Source of the DNA: Thiotrichaceae bacterium
Lineage (GTDB): Bacteria; Pseudomonadota; Gammaproteobacteria; Thiotrichales; Thiotrichaceae
Length of the DNA: 64,000 nucleotides
Assembly (NCBI GenBank): GCA_015490895.1
Contig: WFWY01000087.1
Coordinates: 16,065 to 80,064, forward strand
Direction: 5' to 3'
The first letter of the stretch is position 1. Every line of letters starts with the position of its first letter. The notes below the pieces were generated by a model that saw only the letters and a program-made list of their open reading frames with translations, searched no databases and had not been told where the DNA came from. Shown piece after piece: positions 1-9,503 of this stretch. A program made the position numbers and the translations under genes.

Positions 1-2861
1 TCACCTGTTACAACCTGAGTATCTGTCGATAGCCTCAGGCGCAGGTAGCTGCCACCAGCTTGCAGACCCGACAATCCCGTCCAGTTCAGTGTCACTGTGG
101 TGTTGCTACTTCCATCAGGTACGGCTACCGTAGCGGCTTCGGCAGCATCAAAAAGACCATTGCCATTAAAATCAACCCAGCCAACCAGATATCCATCATT
201 GCCAGTATTATTGGTAACATTCACATCAACACTGTAGCTTGTCGCATCACTGGATAACGTGGGCAACGTACTGACACCATCTTCATCATCGGTCGATGTA
301 TTATCATCTCCATCAGCCGCTACTGTGGGGCTACCATCCAGTTCTTTATCCACAAGATTACCGATAAAGATAGCGGGTGTATCAGTCAGTTTGTGATAGG
401 CTCCATTATTGCTATTCGTTGTTGGATACTGACTCGGCGCATCGCCATAATCACGACAGGTAATACCCAATGAGATGTTATCTACCAAGTTACCTGCTGA
501 TTGATTTCCATTAAAAGTCGATACAGAGTGAAAACCAAACCGGGTCACATATTGCCCGGCAGGAATAATATAAGTACCACTATAAAACTTCCATGCCGTA
601 TTGCCAGTCACCATTGTGGCCTGTACCGATGATGCTGCCAGACTAATGACTTCATCCGGGGAACCCATTAGCACATTCATGCTATCAGTACCTTCACGAC
701 CACGATGCCACAAAGACCATTCAATTGTTGTACCCGGTGTTAACGCAACGTCCTGATACAATGTGCCATTCACATAAGCGTTAATTTCTGCAAACTGGAC
801 ACCTTCCTGAGAAGGTACACCAAGGAAACCATCAGCCCATAGCTCGATACTGTTTCTTTCTGCAAAGCTATTTCCGGAGTTGGGTAAATCCGGTACTGTC
901 GCCCAGCCAGGAATGATATTTTCATCATTTTGCAAAGGTGCTGATGGTGGTAGCTCAAAGCCGCTATTCACCAGAGCATTACACTGGGTGCCTGAATCTC
1001 GATAGGCAAGGTAGTCAATTTTATAGTCTTCAACTTCACCATCATTTGCCGAACCACCAGGTGTATTACACTGCCCCGCCGTCGTACAAAAACGAAACCT
1101 TGCATATTTAGAGCCTTGGGGGATGAAATCCGTGGTTGTTACGGTTACTGTATTATCTCCGGCAACAACCACTTGGTCATTAGCAACCTGTTCCCCTGTA
1201 TCATTCCAGTCGCCATCTTCGTTCCAGTCTATCCATACACTTAATACACCACCTGTACTAACATTGACAGTAATGTCGTTGGCTTCATTCATATACAAGA
1301 TAGACTTACCATCAGGTGCTGTTGCAAAGGTTACACCGTCATCATCTGCACCTTCTGCGTCAGCATTAACGGATGGCTGACCATCAGCTTCTATATCTAC
1401 AGAAGCACCCATACGAATAGCAGGATCCACCACATGTACTGCCGCATTATCAGCAATAAGCACATTATAGATATTGCTTAATGCAGCATCTAAAGTGGTA
1501 AGGTCATTAGGTGCATCACCATAATCTTGCCCTCTAATGGTTAGCGCATAGTCTTCTACTTCACCATCAACGGCATTACCTGTTGGATTAGTCACTTCCG
1601 TTTCAATACTCGCTGTACGCACCCTCAGATAAGTATCACCAGCTACAAGCCCGCTTATACCCGTCCAGGTGAGAGTTGTCTGACTGGAACAACTCACCGG
1701 GAAATTACTATTTCGCTCTCCAGCGTTAAACACACCATCGCCGTTAAAATCAATCCATGCAGACACTGTTCCTGTGCCAGTACAACTCACATCAATACTG
1801 TAGTCGGTTATTTTATCGTGAATAAGGGGAATAATCGCAACACCGTCTTCATCATCGTTAATACCATTGCCATCATCTCCATCTGCACCCACACCCGCAT
1901 CACCTCCCAAGGGAGTGGTGTCCTCTGTATCTGGAGCATTAACACCTAAATATAATGCTTGTGGCTTATTCGGTGGATTTTCATGAGTCGCTTCACCATA
2001 AGAGGAAGGCGCGTCTCCAAAATCTTTAAAGAAGTCGCCACAATCATATCTGACGATATTCGTGAAATTAAAACTCCTGTCACCATCCGCAGCCAGGATA
2101 TAACCGGAATTAGCCGAGCGTTGCATGGTGAAGGAAGAGACATTCGCCCAGCGACCCGCAACAATAGATTCTGCACCACCACTATAATTATTTTGCCCTG
2201 CAAATGTAATGATATTGCCACTTTGAGACCAGGTAAGATCCGTTGCCTGGTCCAGGCTTAACTCAACCAGTGAAGCATCACTACAGTCAAAAGACACCGT
2301 TTCATTATTAGGGCCATCAATATCCGCAAAACCGACATAGACATCGGTAGCGGTGACCGGGGTGCTGTTATCACTGGCATCAAGAATATCCCAGCGGAGG
2401 GTGACATTATCCCCTGACAGGTTTGATGTGATTGAGGGTGCATTATAAAAGGTGCCAAAAGAATGAACCCCGCTACCTGTTTGTGCTGTAATCGTGGCAC
2501 GCAGATTAATCGCCGTGCTGCCAACTGTTCCTATTCCGCCGCTGGCAGAAAATAATGCTGTCTTGTTCACAGAAGAGCCACCATCCGGGTCTGATTCGGT
2601 AACGGTACAACCGGATGCACAAGAATAACTCAAATCACTGGTTGCGTTTGCTCGCGCCAGGAACAGACTGGAAATAACAAGCGCCAACAATACAGGAGCT
2701 GCACCCGAAGGTATTTTCAGGCTGCCCCGCTTATGGTTATTTTTATTTCCATCCGTAGTGGTTACTTCTTGTTTTTTGCGAAGGATCCCAACCTGTTTGT
2801 CTACCATGCAGGGAACCTGAGTTGAGCGACTACTCTCTTTGATAATGTTCAACAAACCCAT
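1..2861 (-). CDS. Large secreted GEVED-domain repeat protein (3' end beyond window)
   Basis: An uninterrupted minus-strand frame of about 953 codons runs off the left edge. The N-terminus is basic, then has a hydrophobic stretch (residues about 54-69) ending in a signal-peptidase-like ANA, so export is predicted. After a unique domain of about 200 residues come at least three modules. Each has a GDAPSSY/GDAPN-type start, an Asp-rich stretch such as DDEDGV, a 'W-I-D-F/W-N' core and a closing GEVEDY motif (about 1552-1569 and 1014-1040; the third closes outside the window). Between modules two and three lies a jelly-roll-like domain (about 480-985) with NSGFE, IPGW and LYQD motifs, resembling DUF642-type carbohydrate-binding folds. 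Such proteins are cell-surface or secreted adhesin-like proteins in marine bacteria. The start is uncertain: the first ATG (2861) has no clear Shine-Dalgarno, while an in-frame ATG at 2807 follows a CAGG. Confidence 0.85.
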   Translation of the reverse strand, partial: MGLLNIIKESSRSTQVPCMVDKQVGILRKKQEVTTTDGNKNNHKRGSLKIPSGAAPVLLALVISSLFLARANATSDLSYSCASGCTVTESDPDGGSSVNKTALFSASGGIGTVGSTAINLRATITAQTGSGVHSFGTFYNAPSITSNLSGDNVTLRWDILDASDNSTPVTATDVYVGFADIDGPNNETVSFDCSDASLVELSLDQATDLTWSQSGNIITFAGQNNYSGGAESIVAGRWANVSSFTMQRSANSGYILAADGDRSFNFTNIVRYDCGDFFKDFGDAPSSYGEATHENPPNKPQALYLGVNAPDTEDTTPLGGDAGVGADGDDGNGINDDEDGVAIIPLIHDKITDYSIDVSCTGTGTVSAWIDFNGDGVFNAGERNSNFPVSCSSQTTLTWTGISGLVAGDTYLRVRTASIETEVTNPTGNAVDGEVEDYALTIRGQDYGDAPNDLTTLDAALSNIYNVLIADNAAVHVVDPAIRMGASVDIEADGQPSVNADAEGADDDGVTFATAPDGKSILYMNEANDITVNVSTGGVLSVWIDWNEDGDWNDTGEQVANDQVVVAGDNTVTVTTTDFIPQGSKYARFRFCTTAGQCNTPGGSANDGEVEDYKIDYLAYRDSGTQCNALVNSGFELPPSAPLQNDENIIPGWATVPDLPNSGNSFAERNSIELWADGFLGVPSQEGVQFAEINAYVNGTLYQDVALTPGTTIEWSLWHRGREGTDSMNVLMGSPDEVISLAASSVQATMVTGNTAWKFYSGTYIIPAGQYVTRFGFHSVSTFNGNQSAGNLVDNISLGITCRDYGDAPSQYPTTNSNNGAYHKLTDTPAIFIGNLVDKELDGSPTVAADGDDNTSTDDEDGVSTLPTLSSDATSYSVDVNVTNNTGNDGYLVGWVDFNGNGLFDAAEAATVAVPDGSSNTTVTLNWTGLSGLQAGGSYLRLRLSTDTQVVTG

Positions 2862-3128
2862 TTTATAATTGTCTCTGATTTTTATTGTTCTTATGGAATC
2901 TCTGACATAGTAGCCGGGAAGAAAACTATTATATTTATATTCCTTGCACCTTATTCGCCACCATCCTGTTCTTGAAAAATACCCGGGCAGATACGGCGAC
3001 GACAACCCTATGTAATGGCTAATTATTACCCAGAATGTCAAATCTTTATAGCTTTACAGACAAAAGGTAGAGAGTGATTTGAACAAAAGCCTTCACGAAA
3101 CTCAAAATTATCCTGTAACCACTGGCTC

Positions 3129-4592
3129 TTATAGACCGAGTGTTTCCCATATCTCATTAATACGCTGTTTTACGGTTTGATCCATCACAATGGGCTCACC
3201 CCATTCTCTCTCCGTTTCCCCAGGCCATTTATTGGTAGCATCCATACCCATTTTTGATCCCAGGCCAGACACAGGAGATGCAAAATCCAGATAGTCAATC
3301 GGTGTATTCTCTATCAAAGTAGTGTCTCTGGAAGGATCCATACGGGTAGTCATTGCCCAGATCACGTCTTCCCAGTTGCGGGTGTCGATATCGTCATCAA
3401 CAACAATGACAAACTTGGTATACATAAACTGGCGCAGAAATGACCAGACTCCCATCATGATACGCTTGGCATGTCCCGGGTATTGCTTTTTCATGCTGAC
3501 AATGGCCATACGGTAAGAGCAGCCTTCGGGTGGCAGGTAAAAGTCTACAATTTCCGGAAACTGTTTTTGCAGAATGGGCACAAATACTTCGTTAAGCGCC
3601 ACACCTAAAATGGCTGGCTCATCCGGTGGGCGGCCGGTGTAAGTACTATGGTAAATGGGATCTTTACGGTGAGTTATTTTCTCTACCGTAAACACCGGGA
3701 AGGTTTCCACTTCATTATAATAACCCGTGTGATCACCATAAGGCCCTTCCTCTGCCGTATCACCAGGGTATAAATAGCCTTCCAGGATATATTCTGCTGA
3801 AGCAGGCACTTGTAAATCAAATAGCTGACACTGCACAACCTCGGTTTTGGAGCCACGCAACAAGCCTGCAAAGGCGTATTCAGATAAGGTATCCGGTACC
3901 GGTGTTACCGCACCCAGTATAGTGGCCGGGTCAGCACCCAGAGCAACAGCCAGCGGAAAAGGCTCACCAGGGTGCGCTTTTTGCCAGTCACGAAAATCCA
4001 GAGCACCGCCACGGTGCGATAGCCAACGCATAATCAGTCGATTTTTGCTAACCCGTTGCTGGCGATAAATACCCAGGTTCTGACGTGGTTTTTCCGGCCC
4101 TCTGGTAACGACCAGACCCCAGGTAATGAGCGGTGCTGCATCACCTGGCCAGCACGTTTGAATGGGAATACTATTCAGATCAACCTGGTCTTTTTCAATA
4201 ATGACTTGCTGGCAAGGTGCTTTCTTCCGCTGTTTCGGCGCCATATCCAGGACTTTGCGGAATTTTGGAATGCTTTGCCAGGCATCTTTCAAGCCTTTGG
4301 GTGGCTCCGGCTCTTTTAAAAAGGCCAATAGCTTGCCGACCTCTCTGAGAGCACCCACACTCTCTTCCCCCATACCCATTGCCACACGCCTGGGGGTACC
4401 AAACAGGTTAGTCAGTACGGGGGTGGAATAGCCTTTGGGATTTTCAAACAGCAGTGCCGGGCCGCCCTGACGCAGTACCCGATCCGATATTTCGGTCATT
4501 TCCAGATATGGATCAACCTCTACTGATATGCGTTTCAGTTCACCCTGTTTTTCCAGCTGCTGGATAAAATCCCGCAAATCCTTGTATTTCAT
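3129..4592 (-). CDS. ubiD: 4-hydroxy-3-polyprenylbenzoate decarboxylase UbiD
   Basis: UbiD removes the carboxyl group of 4-hydroxy-3-polyprenylbenzoate in ubiquinone synthesis, using the prenylated FMN made by UbiX. The 487-residue product is close to the usual length of about 490. It carries family-typical stretches: the [14 protein letters not shown] start, the glycine-rich ALGADPATI region, the [11 protein letters not shown] loop that contributes active-site acidic residues, and a C-terminal [18 protein letters not shown] stretch. No ubiX or ubiA lies nearby, but ubiC is present at 62.5 kb. The gene stands alone, with a repeat-rich 0.5-kb spacer upstream. Confidence 0.96.
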   Translation of the reverse strand: MKYKDLRDFIQQLEKQGELKRISVEVDPYLEMTEISDRVLRQGGPALLFENPKGYSTPVLTNLFGTPRRVAMGMGEESVGALREVGKLLAFLKEPEPPKGLKDAWQSIPKFRKVLDMAPKQRKKAPCQQVIIEKDQVDLNSIPIQTCWPGDAAPLITWGLVVTRGPEKPRQNLGIYRQQRVSKNRLIMRWLSHRGGALDFRDWQKAHPGEPFPLAVALGADPATILGAVTPVPDTLSEYAFAGLLRGSKTEVVQCQLFDLQVPASAEYILEGYLYPGDTAEEGPYGDHTGYYNEVETFPVFTVEKITHRKDPIYHSTYTGRPPDEPAILGVALNEVFVPILQKQFPEIVDFYLPPEGCSYRMAIVSMKKQYPGHAKRIMMGVWSFLRQFMYTKFVIVVDDDIDTRNWEDVIWAMTTRMDPSRDTTLIENTPIDYLDFASPVSGLGSKMGMDATNKWPGETEREWGEPIVMDQTVKQRINEIWETLGL

Positions 4593-4689
4593 AACTGATC
4601 CAAAAGTGGCTTAAGCACATAATTAAAATGAAAAGGCAGAATATCTTTGAGAAGATCATGAAAGGCTAATCAGTGGCACACTAGAGAAC

Positions 4690-4725
4690 CCCGCCAGCTG
4701 TTTCATTAGTAACAAACTTGGCGGG
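4690..4725. other. Imperfect hairpin upstream of ubiD
   Basis: CCCGCCA at 4690-4696 is complementary to TGGCGGG at 4719-4725, with a 22-base loop and no T-run after it. It sits about 100 bp upstream of the ubiD start. It could be a leader structure or an operator; a classical terminator is unlikely. Confidence 0.35.
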
Positions 4726-4795
4726 TAACAGCAACAAAAGATTCCTCACTGGGAAGCTATCTGAGAGTAGAGTAGAATAGAGAAACTACGGCTAT

Positions 4796-4963
4796 TTAAG
4801 AAGACTCTGATCAAGTCCCAATCGTTTTCCTGAGGCTGAAATATCGCCATTTTTTCGCTATTAAAAGTGACCAATAGAATGACTATTGCTAACTTTTCTA
4901 TCAAAAAACTGACGAATTTCATCTCACAGGAAATTCGACCGGACTTAATCAGAGGCTCCTTAA
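4796..4963. repeat. TTAA-bounded palindromic MITE-like repeat, full copy A
   Basis: The element is bounded by TTAA (4796-4799 and 4960-4963), with inverted ends: GACTCTGATCAAGTCC on the left and GGACTTAATCAGAGGCTCC on the right. Its interior is the reverse complement of the interior of the copy at 50805-50980, sharing for example AAATATCGCCATTTTTT and CATCTCACAGGAAATTCG. It is too small to code for protein. It is flanked by a further end fragment at 4968-4987. Confidence 0.8.
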
Positions 4964-4967
4964 GCGA

Positions 4968-4987
4968 CTGAATCAGAGCCTCCTTAA
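4968..4987. repeat. Isolated end fragment of the MITE-like repeat
   Basis: CTGAATCAGAGCCTCCTTAA repeats the right terminus of copy A directly after it, as if a second element had been lost except for one end. Confidence 0.6.
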
Positions 4988-5088
4988 CGATTCCTATAAA
5001 CTCAGATTATGGTGCTTATGGGACTTGCAGTAGCTTTTCTATTCTCAGAGACAGCCACCTGGCATCATACCTTCCGGAAGCCCACGAT

Positions 5089-6273
5089 ATGGAACTAAAA
5101 AGCTTAACGGGTTTGCGCGGGCTGGCCGCATTGATCATTGTTTTCACTCATTGCCAGCAGTTTTTCTTTGTATATGCCACTCAGAATCTTGAGCGTTTCT
5201 TTCAGCCTCTGGTCTATCCTGCTAACAAGATAGCGATAGCAGTGGTCAAGTTTTTTTATGATGGCGCCTTTGCAGTAATGTTGTTCTGGGTATTGTCGGG
5301 CGTGGTTCTTTCTCTGAAGTTCTTCCAGTTATCGCCTCAGGGCAACAGAAGCGAAATACATGCCTATTTATTCCATGCTGCATTTAAACGCTACTTCAGG
5401 CTTGCTATCCCCGCCCTGCTATCTGTTTTAGGTGCCTACGCCTTAATTCGTAACAACCTGTTTTTCGATAACCAGATAGCGGCATTGTATGCTGGAGAAG
5501 GGGGTTGGGAGACATATGCAAACTGGTTAAGGAATATTTTCCCTGATACCGGCAGTCTAAGTGATGCCCTGCGCTCCGTTTTTTGGGATACCTTTTTTAA
5601 CTATAAAAATAGTACGACCTATAACCCCGTACTATGGACGATGGAAAAAGAGTACATCGGATCAATCATACTCTTTGTTTTTTTACGCTGGTTCGGACAT
5701 CATCCCTGGCGCAGAATAATCTGCTTGTTCATGATTCCTGCACTGGTGTTAACCCATCTTACCTGGCTGGCTGCTTTTTTTACCGGTATCCTGATCAGTG
5801 ATTATTACGTCGTCTATCGATACGATGGATTGCAGCATTTAAAAGGACAGCCCGCTATCAACGCAAAAAAGTGTATCAATATGATGCAATCCAGAACCGC
5901 TATCTTTATAAGCATTGCCCTATTGATCATACTCATCGGGCTGCCAAAATATAACCGTGCCAGTGATATGATACTGGCGGCGGTGGTCGTAATAGTCAGC
6001 TTGTTAAGCCTGCCTGTTGATCGCTTCTTATCATCTCGGGCACTGCTCTGGTTAGGAAAAATATCATTTGGTTTATATTTATCCCACCTGTTGTTGGTCG
6101 CCAGCCTGTCTAGCTATATTTATTTACAGTGCATTGATGGCTGGGGCTCTAGCCTTTCGGCCTGGGTCGCGACACTCTTGACACTCATACTTGCCTTACC
6201 TCTGGGATGGGTATTCTATATTCTGGCTGATAAACCAGCCATCAGGCTTGGGTATGTCTTAAAACCTTTATGA
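5089..6273 (+). CDS. Membrane acyltransferase 3 family protein (OafA/YrhL type)
   Basis: Family members move acetyl or other acyl groups onto surface sugars or lipids across the inner membrane. The 394-residue protein opens with LTGLRGLAALIIVFTH, the family signature whose Arg and His are catalytic in characterised members. About ten hydrophobic segments follow, including a WTMEKEYIGS stretch near residue 183 and LGKISFGLYLSHLLL near 325, both characteristic of the family. The start follows GGAAG at a reasonable distance. It is convergent with the PqqD-HprK fusion gene. The acceptor molecule cannot be predicted. Confidence 0.88.
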   Translation: MELKSLTGLRGLAALIIVFTHCQQFFFVYATQNLERFFQPLVYPANKIAIAVVKFFYDGAFAVMLFWVLSGVVLSLKFFQLSPQGNRSEIHAYLFHAAFKRYFRLAIPALLSVLGAYALIRNNLFFDNQIAALYAGEGGWETYANWLRNIFPDTGSLSDALRSVFWDTFFNYKNSTTYNPVLWTMEKEYIGSIILFVFLRWFGHHPWRRIICLFMIPALVLTHLTWLAAFFTGILISDYYVVYRYDGLQHLKGQPAINAKKCINMMQSRTAIFISIALLIILIGLPKYNRASDMILAAVVVIVSLLSLPVDRFLSSRALLWLGKISFGLYLSHLLLVASLSSYIYLQCIDGWGSSLSAWVATLLTLILALPLGWVFYILADKPAIRLGYVLKPL

Positions 6274-6350
6274 ATAAATGCCTTATACTCTATACCCTGG
6301 TGAAGTCACGGGTTCAGGTAAATTTTACCTATCGAAAAATACCACCCACA

Positions 6351-6369
6351 CTGAATCAGGGTCTCCTTA
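6351..6369. repeat. Repeat end fragment overlapping a stop codon
   Basis: CTGAATCAGGGTCTCCTTA matches the terminus of the MITE-like repeat family. The stop codon (6356-6358) and the last codons of the minus-strand PqqD-HprK gene lie inside it, so the C-terminal residues RRP are encoded by repeat sequence. Confidence 0.55.
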
Positions 6370-7540
6370 CGAGTGTTTTTATACACTGAATGGCCCGATC
6401 AAGATCACTATATTCCAGTGAAAAACAGTCAATACTTTTCAACCAGCTGATAAGACTATGAATATTTTTTTTCGTAAAAGGTTTCGCAATCAGACTTTCA
6501 GCCTGAATAATCACCTGCAAAGCATCAATGGTCGACAGCCATTCAAGTTTTGGAGTTGAGCAGTCAGGGTTATATAGAGGTCTGATAAGACAGTGGGCCC
6601 GGAGTGTTGTACCCTTTTTGTAGTAGGTGGGTGGTTGCAGGTATTTTACCTGCAGGTTATTCCGGCCATAGACTTTCTGCCTTTTCAAGCCGGGGTAATA
6701 ACTATCCAGCACCTCCCATGAGCCGGATTTAACACATAAGCTGACCGGAACGGGAACCAGGGTTTGATCTGTCAACAAAGGGACAACATCATCATTGATA
6801 TAGGTGAACCCTGACTGGATCAGGCCGGCAATGAGTGTGGATTTTCCGTTGCCACCTTGAGATGGAAACAAGAGCGTTTTGCCCTCGTATGAGGCTCCTC
6901 CTGCATGAAGGATCGCGACCCATTCAGAATGCTGGCAGGCGAGTTCTGTAATTGCCCTGTGAACCATAACCGGAATATGGGATTGGGAGGTTGCTGTCTC
7001 TAGCAGCCTGTCTTTTAGACAAATCAGAAACTGTCCATTATTGTCATCAACTATCAATACCTGATACGTTGCTGAACACCCCTCCCCCGGTGCCCTTAAG
7101 TGCTGAAAAATACCATTTATATCATTGATAATATCCTGACTATTAGCGCTAACTTCAACCTGTATCAGGGGTAAATAAATGTTTGTATGGTATCGGTAGG
7201 TTCCTGACGCCAGGTTTGGTGTCGTGCTTTCTTCCTGGTCTGTCTCCTCATATTTTTTGCCTGGAAATACATTTATCCAGTAGTTAATCGTTGACAGCAC
7301 ATCTTGTTCTGCGACTTCAACGGGGATATCAAAAGCGGAGGCTATCTCTTTACCAATTTCTTCAGCTGGGATAGCAGCTATAACATAGAGTTCCCAAATG
7401 ATTACAGACAGTTCATTTAAAACATGAATATGATGACTCTCCGGAGAAAAAATAATGCCCTGTTCATCAACGGGAAGATAGTCATATCTTTTCAGTGTCT
7501 TTCTTGCAATGGACTGCTCAGTTACTTTTGCGGAACACAT
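6356..7540 (-). CDS. PqqD-like domain fused to HPr kinase-like domain
   Basis: Residues about 17-95 resemble PqqD-type peptide-recognition domains (hydrophobic strands, then a helical part with EEIGKEIASAFD). Residues about 195-390 resemble the HPr kinase/phosphorylase fold: HAGG near 212, a Walker A loop GGNGKST (229-235) and acidic INDDVVPL (248-255). Known relatives are the HprK-related kinases encoded with PqqD-like chaperones near exosortase/EPS loci and the HprK-like enzymes that phosphorylate lasso peptides. No PTS gene is in the window, so a role as genuine HprK is unlikely. It overlaps the upstream methyltransferase gene by 23 bp, implying translational coupling. The substrate is unknown; a peptide or RiPP-like substrate is an inference. 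Confidence 0.75.
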   Translation of the reverse strand: MCSAKVTEQSIARKTLKRYDYLPVDEQGIIFSPESHHIHVLNELSVIIWELYVIAAIPAEEIGKEIASAFDIPVEVAEQDVLSTINYWINVFPGKKYEETDQEESTTPNLASGTYRYHTNIYLPLIQVEVSANSQDIINDINGIFQHLRAPGEGCSATYQVLIVDDNNGQFLICLKDRLLETATSQSHIPVMVHRAITELACQHSEWVAILHAGGASYEGKTLLFPSQGGNGKSTLIAGLIQSGFTYINDDVVPLLTDQTLVPVPVSLCVKSGSWEVLDSYYPGLKRQKVYGRNNLQVKYLQPPTYYKKGTTLRAHCLIRPLYNPDCSTPKLEWLSTIDALQVIIQAESLIAKPFTKKNIHSLISWLKSIDCFSLEYSDLDRAIQCIKTLVRRP

Positions 7541-8204
7541 AAACCGTATCGTTCAGGAATTTAGTGTTAAAGCCATGCCTGTTGGCCAGGCGAATTAGCT
7601 TGTTTTCGTCAAATAACATGAACTCTCCAGTAGACACACCGTCATTAAAACGCTGCATGGCCATTTTCATAATGGGCCAGTGCTGCTCGAAATTGATCGA
7701 TGTATTCTTAATATTATGCTGTATTTGCTGCTTGCAGGAAGCGATATCGTAGTATTGTTTGGGCTCCAGGATAAAAAGGTGCCCGTAAGCAGACAATTTT
7801 GTAGAAATATCTTCAAACAATACTTCATAGTCGTTTAGATCACCTGAAAAACTATACAGTGATCTGCAAAACAGGCAACCATCACTCACCGGAAGCGCCT
7901 CGTAAGCTTCCTGAAAGGTTGAATGGATCAAGTGTACCTGATCTGCATTTTTTTCCAGAAAGGTGCCTTCTGCGATACGAAACATATCCGGAGATGGCTC
8001 CACCATAACCGCGCTGACATCTGCTCTCTCCATGAGAATTTTGCTTAAAATACTACCTGTCCCTCCTCCTATATCCAGCAATGACGCATTCATGGGAAGT
8101 GTGCTTACAACTGTTTTAATAAGTGTATCAATATCTTCGTTAATTTTGGGACTCGATAAGATATCGATTGTACCCGCATAATCCTTATAGTCTGATGGCT
8201 TCAT
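7518..8204 (-). CDS. Class I SAM-dependent methyltransferase
   Basis: The 228-residue protein has the Rossmann-type motif I LLDIGGGTGSILSKIL near residues 41-56, followed by an acidic strand end (AVMVEPSPDMF) and a post-III hydrophobic strand (HLFILEPKQYYD). The N-terminus MKPSDYKDYAGTIDIL is short and has no membrane segment, so it is cytoplasmic. The substrate cannot be read from the sequence. It overlaps the downstream PqqD-HprK fusion by 23 bp and follows folE2 by only 68 bp, so all three genes are probably co-transcribed. Confidence 0.85.
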   Translation of the reverse strand: MKPSDYKDYAGTIDILSSPKINEDIDTLIKTVVSTLPMNASLLDIGGGTGSILSKILMERADVSAVMVEPSPDMFRIAEGTFLEKNADQVHLIHSTFQEAYEALPVSDGCLFCRSLYSFSGDLNDYEVLFEDISTKLSAYGHLFILEPKQYYDIASCKQQIQHNIKNTSINFEQHWPIMKMAMQRFNDGVSTGEFMLFDENKLIRLANRHGFNTKFLNDTVYVFRKSN

Positions 8205-8272
8205 ATTTTACTAAAAATAAAGATAAGCGTTCATTGCCGTCAAAGACCAGGGCACTATCACCGGAACAGGAT

Positions 8273-9265
8273 CTAATGTACAGGAAATTCCCTTGGATCA
8301 TCACGATACCCCCCTTCAATATTCTTGGTGACAACGGCGACCGCATCATGTGGATGCAAACTTTCCATGTGATTAATACGCACCCAAAAATCCAGCAGGG
8401 TTTTATCCTGATCCAGCATGGCAAAAATACGTCTGGCGGCATCTTCACAGAACATCAGGTTAGCGGCATTCAGACGCGCAAACTCCTGCTCATCTTCACG
8501 CTTGACGGCGGCCTGTACCGGTGTTTGCAGTGCAGCTTCAATTTCATCGACTAATCGTGATATAGGTAGCTCAGTAAGACTTTCATCGAGTTTTACTCGC
8601 ACTTGCGCCACGCTACGCTGACTGTGCGGAGTAGCGTTGATCCCTTCTACCGTACCCAGCCAGTCATGCACAGCTTTGGCGTCTACCATGCCATTTTCAG
8701 CAAATTGCTTTTGGAAGCCTTTTTGAATCAACTGCCGGGCAAGGGCTGCTGAACAGGGACAGGTGGATGAATAAGGTACTTGCAAGGTGAGTTCAGTAGA
8801 AATCTTGCCTTGCCGAATGGAAGAAATCACTCTGAATGGATAACTTTTCCAGCCGGTATTGTCACTAATCAGGGAGCTACGACGTTCAAAAAATGCCAAG
8901 CGACATTCCAGATAGGCGCTATCACTCAACCCTTCATGTGATTCTACAAAATCGGTGACAATATCGTGCAGCAGTTTGGGAGAGAGCAATCCCATCCCCA
9001 ATTTTTTATCGACGGTCAAATACAGCCGTGACATATGAATGCCCTTGCTTTCCGGATCCAGCAGGTTGACGTAGGCCTGCACCCTGGAAACCATCTGGAT
9101 TTTCTCACCGCGCCCATTCATCATAAACACGGGAATCTCGATATCGCTCATACCCACCCAGTTTAACCGGGCGTTGGGCCCTAAATGGGGCTCATTGGCG
9201 ATATCTGGCATTGTGCCGTCTTGTATGGCACAGTTATTGTCATTGCAGCCTTCGCTTGCACTCAT
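8273..9265 (-). CDS. folE2: GTP cyclohydrolase I type 2 (FolE2)
   Basis: FolE2 converts GTP to dihydroneopterin triphosphate, the first step of folate and queuosine-type pathways, without the zinc dependence of FolE. The 330-residue product keeps DPESKGIHMSRL (70-81), the catalytic Cys in SSTCPCSAAL (C169), HSQRSVAQVRV and the C-terminal MESLHPHDAVAVV. It is slightly longer than the usual ~300 because of an N-terminal extension. The start follows GAGGAA. In some bacteria FolE2 is induced by zinc starvation, but no Zur box was identified here. It leads an apparent operon with the methyltransferase and PqqD-HprK genes. Confidence 0.95.
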   Translation of the reverse strand: MSASEGCNDNNCAIQDGTMPDIANEPHLGPNARLNWVGMSDIEIPVFMMNGRGEKIQMVSRVQAYVNLLDPESKGIHMSRLYLTVDKKLGMGLLSPKLLHDIVTDFVESHEGLSDSAYLECRLAFFERRSSLISDNTGWKSYPFRVISSIRQGKISTELTLQVPYSSTCPCSAALARQLIQKGFQKQFAENGMVDAKAVHDWLGTVEGINATPHSQRSVAQVRVKLDESLTELPISRLVDEIEAALQTPVQAAVKREDEQEFARLNAANLMFCEDAARRIFAMLDQDKTLLDFWVRINHMESLHPHDAVAVVTKNIEGGYRDDPREFPVH

Positions 9266-9503
9266 GCTAATTCCTCAGTATTACTCAGGAAACCTCGTAC
9301 GGATACCCTGGCGAAGGGCGATTATACCTGTCATAAAACCTTTTACCACTGTCGGGGTATGGCAATTATAGGGCAATTATGAATGCAAGGATCAATGCTC
9401 GACCAGTTCAACTCTGTGGCTACCGTCAAAAAAGCAGGTAAAAGCACATAAAGTGTCTGATCAGGTCGTGAGCGACTTTCTTTTAAAAGATTATATATGT
9501 GCC

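Noticed and set aside
2258..2524. Minus-strand frames within 770-2524 that begin with ATG
   Set aside because: They lie one frame off the long GEVED-repeat frame and have no family resemblance, so they are shadows.
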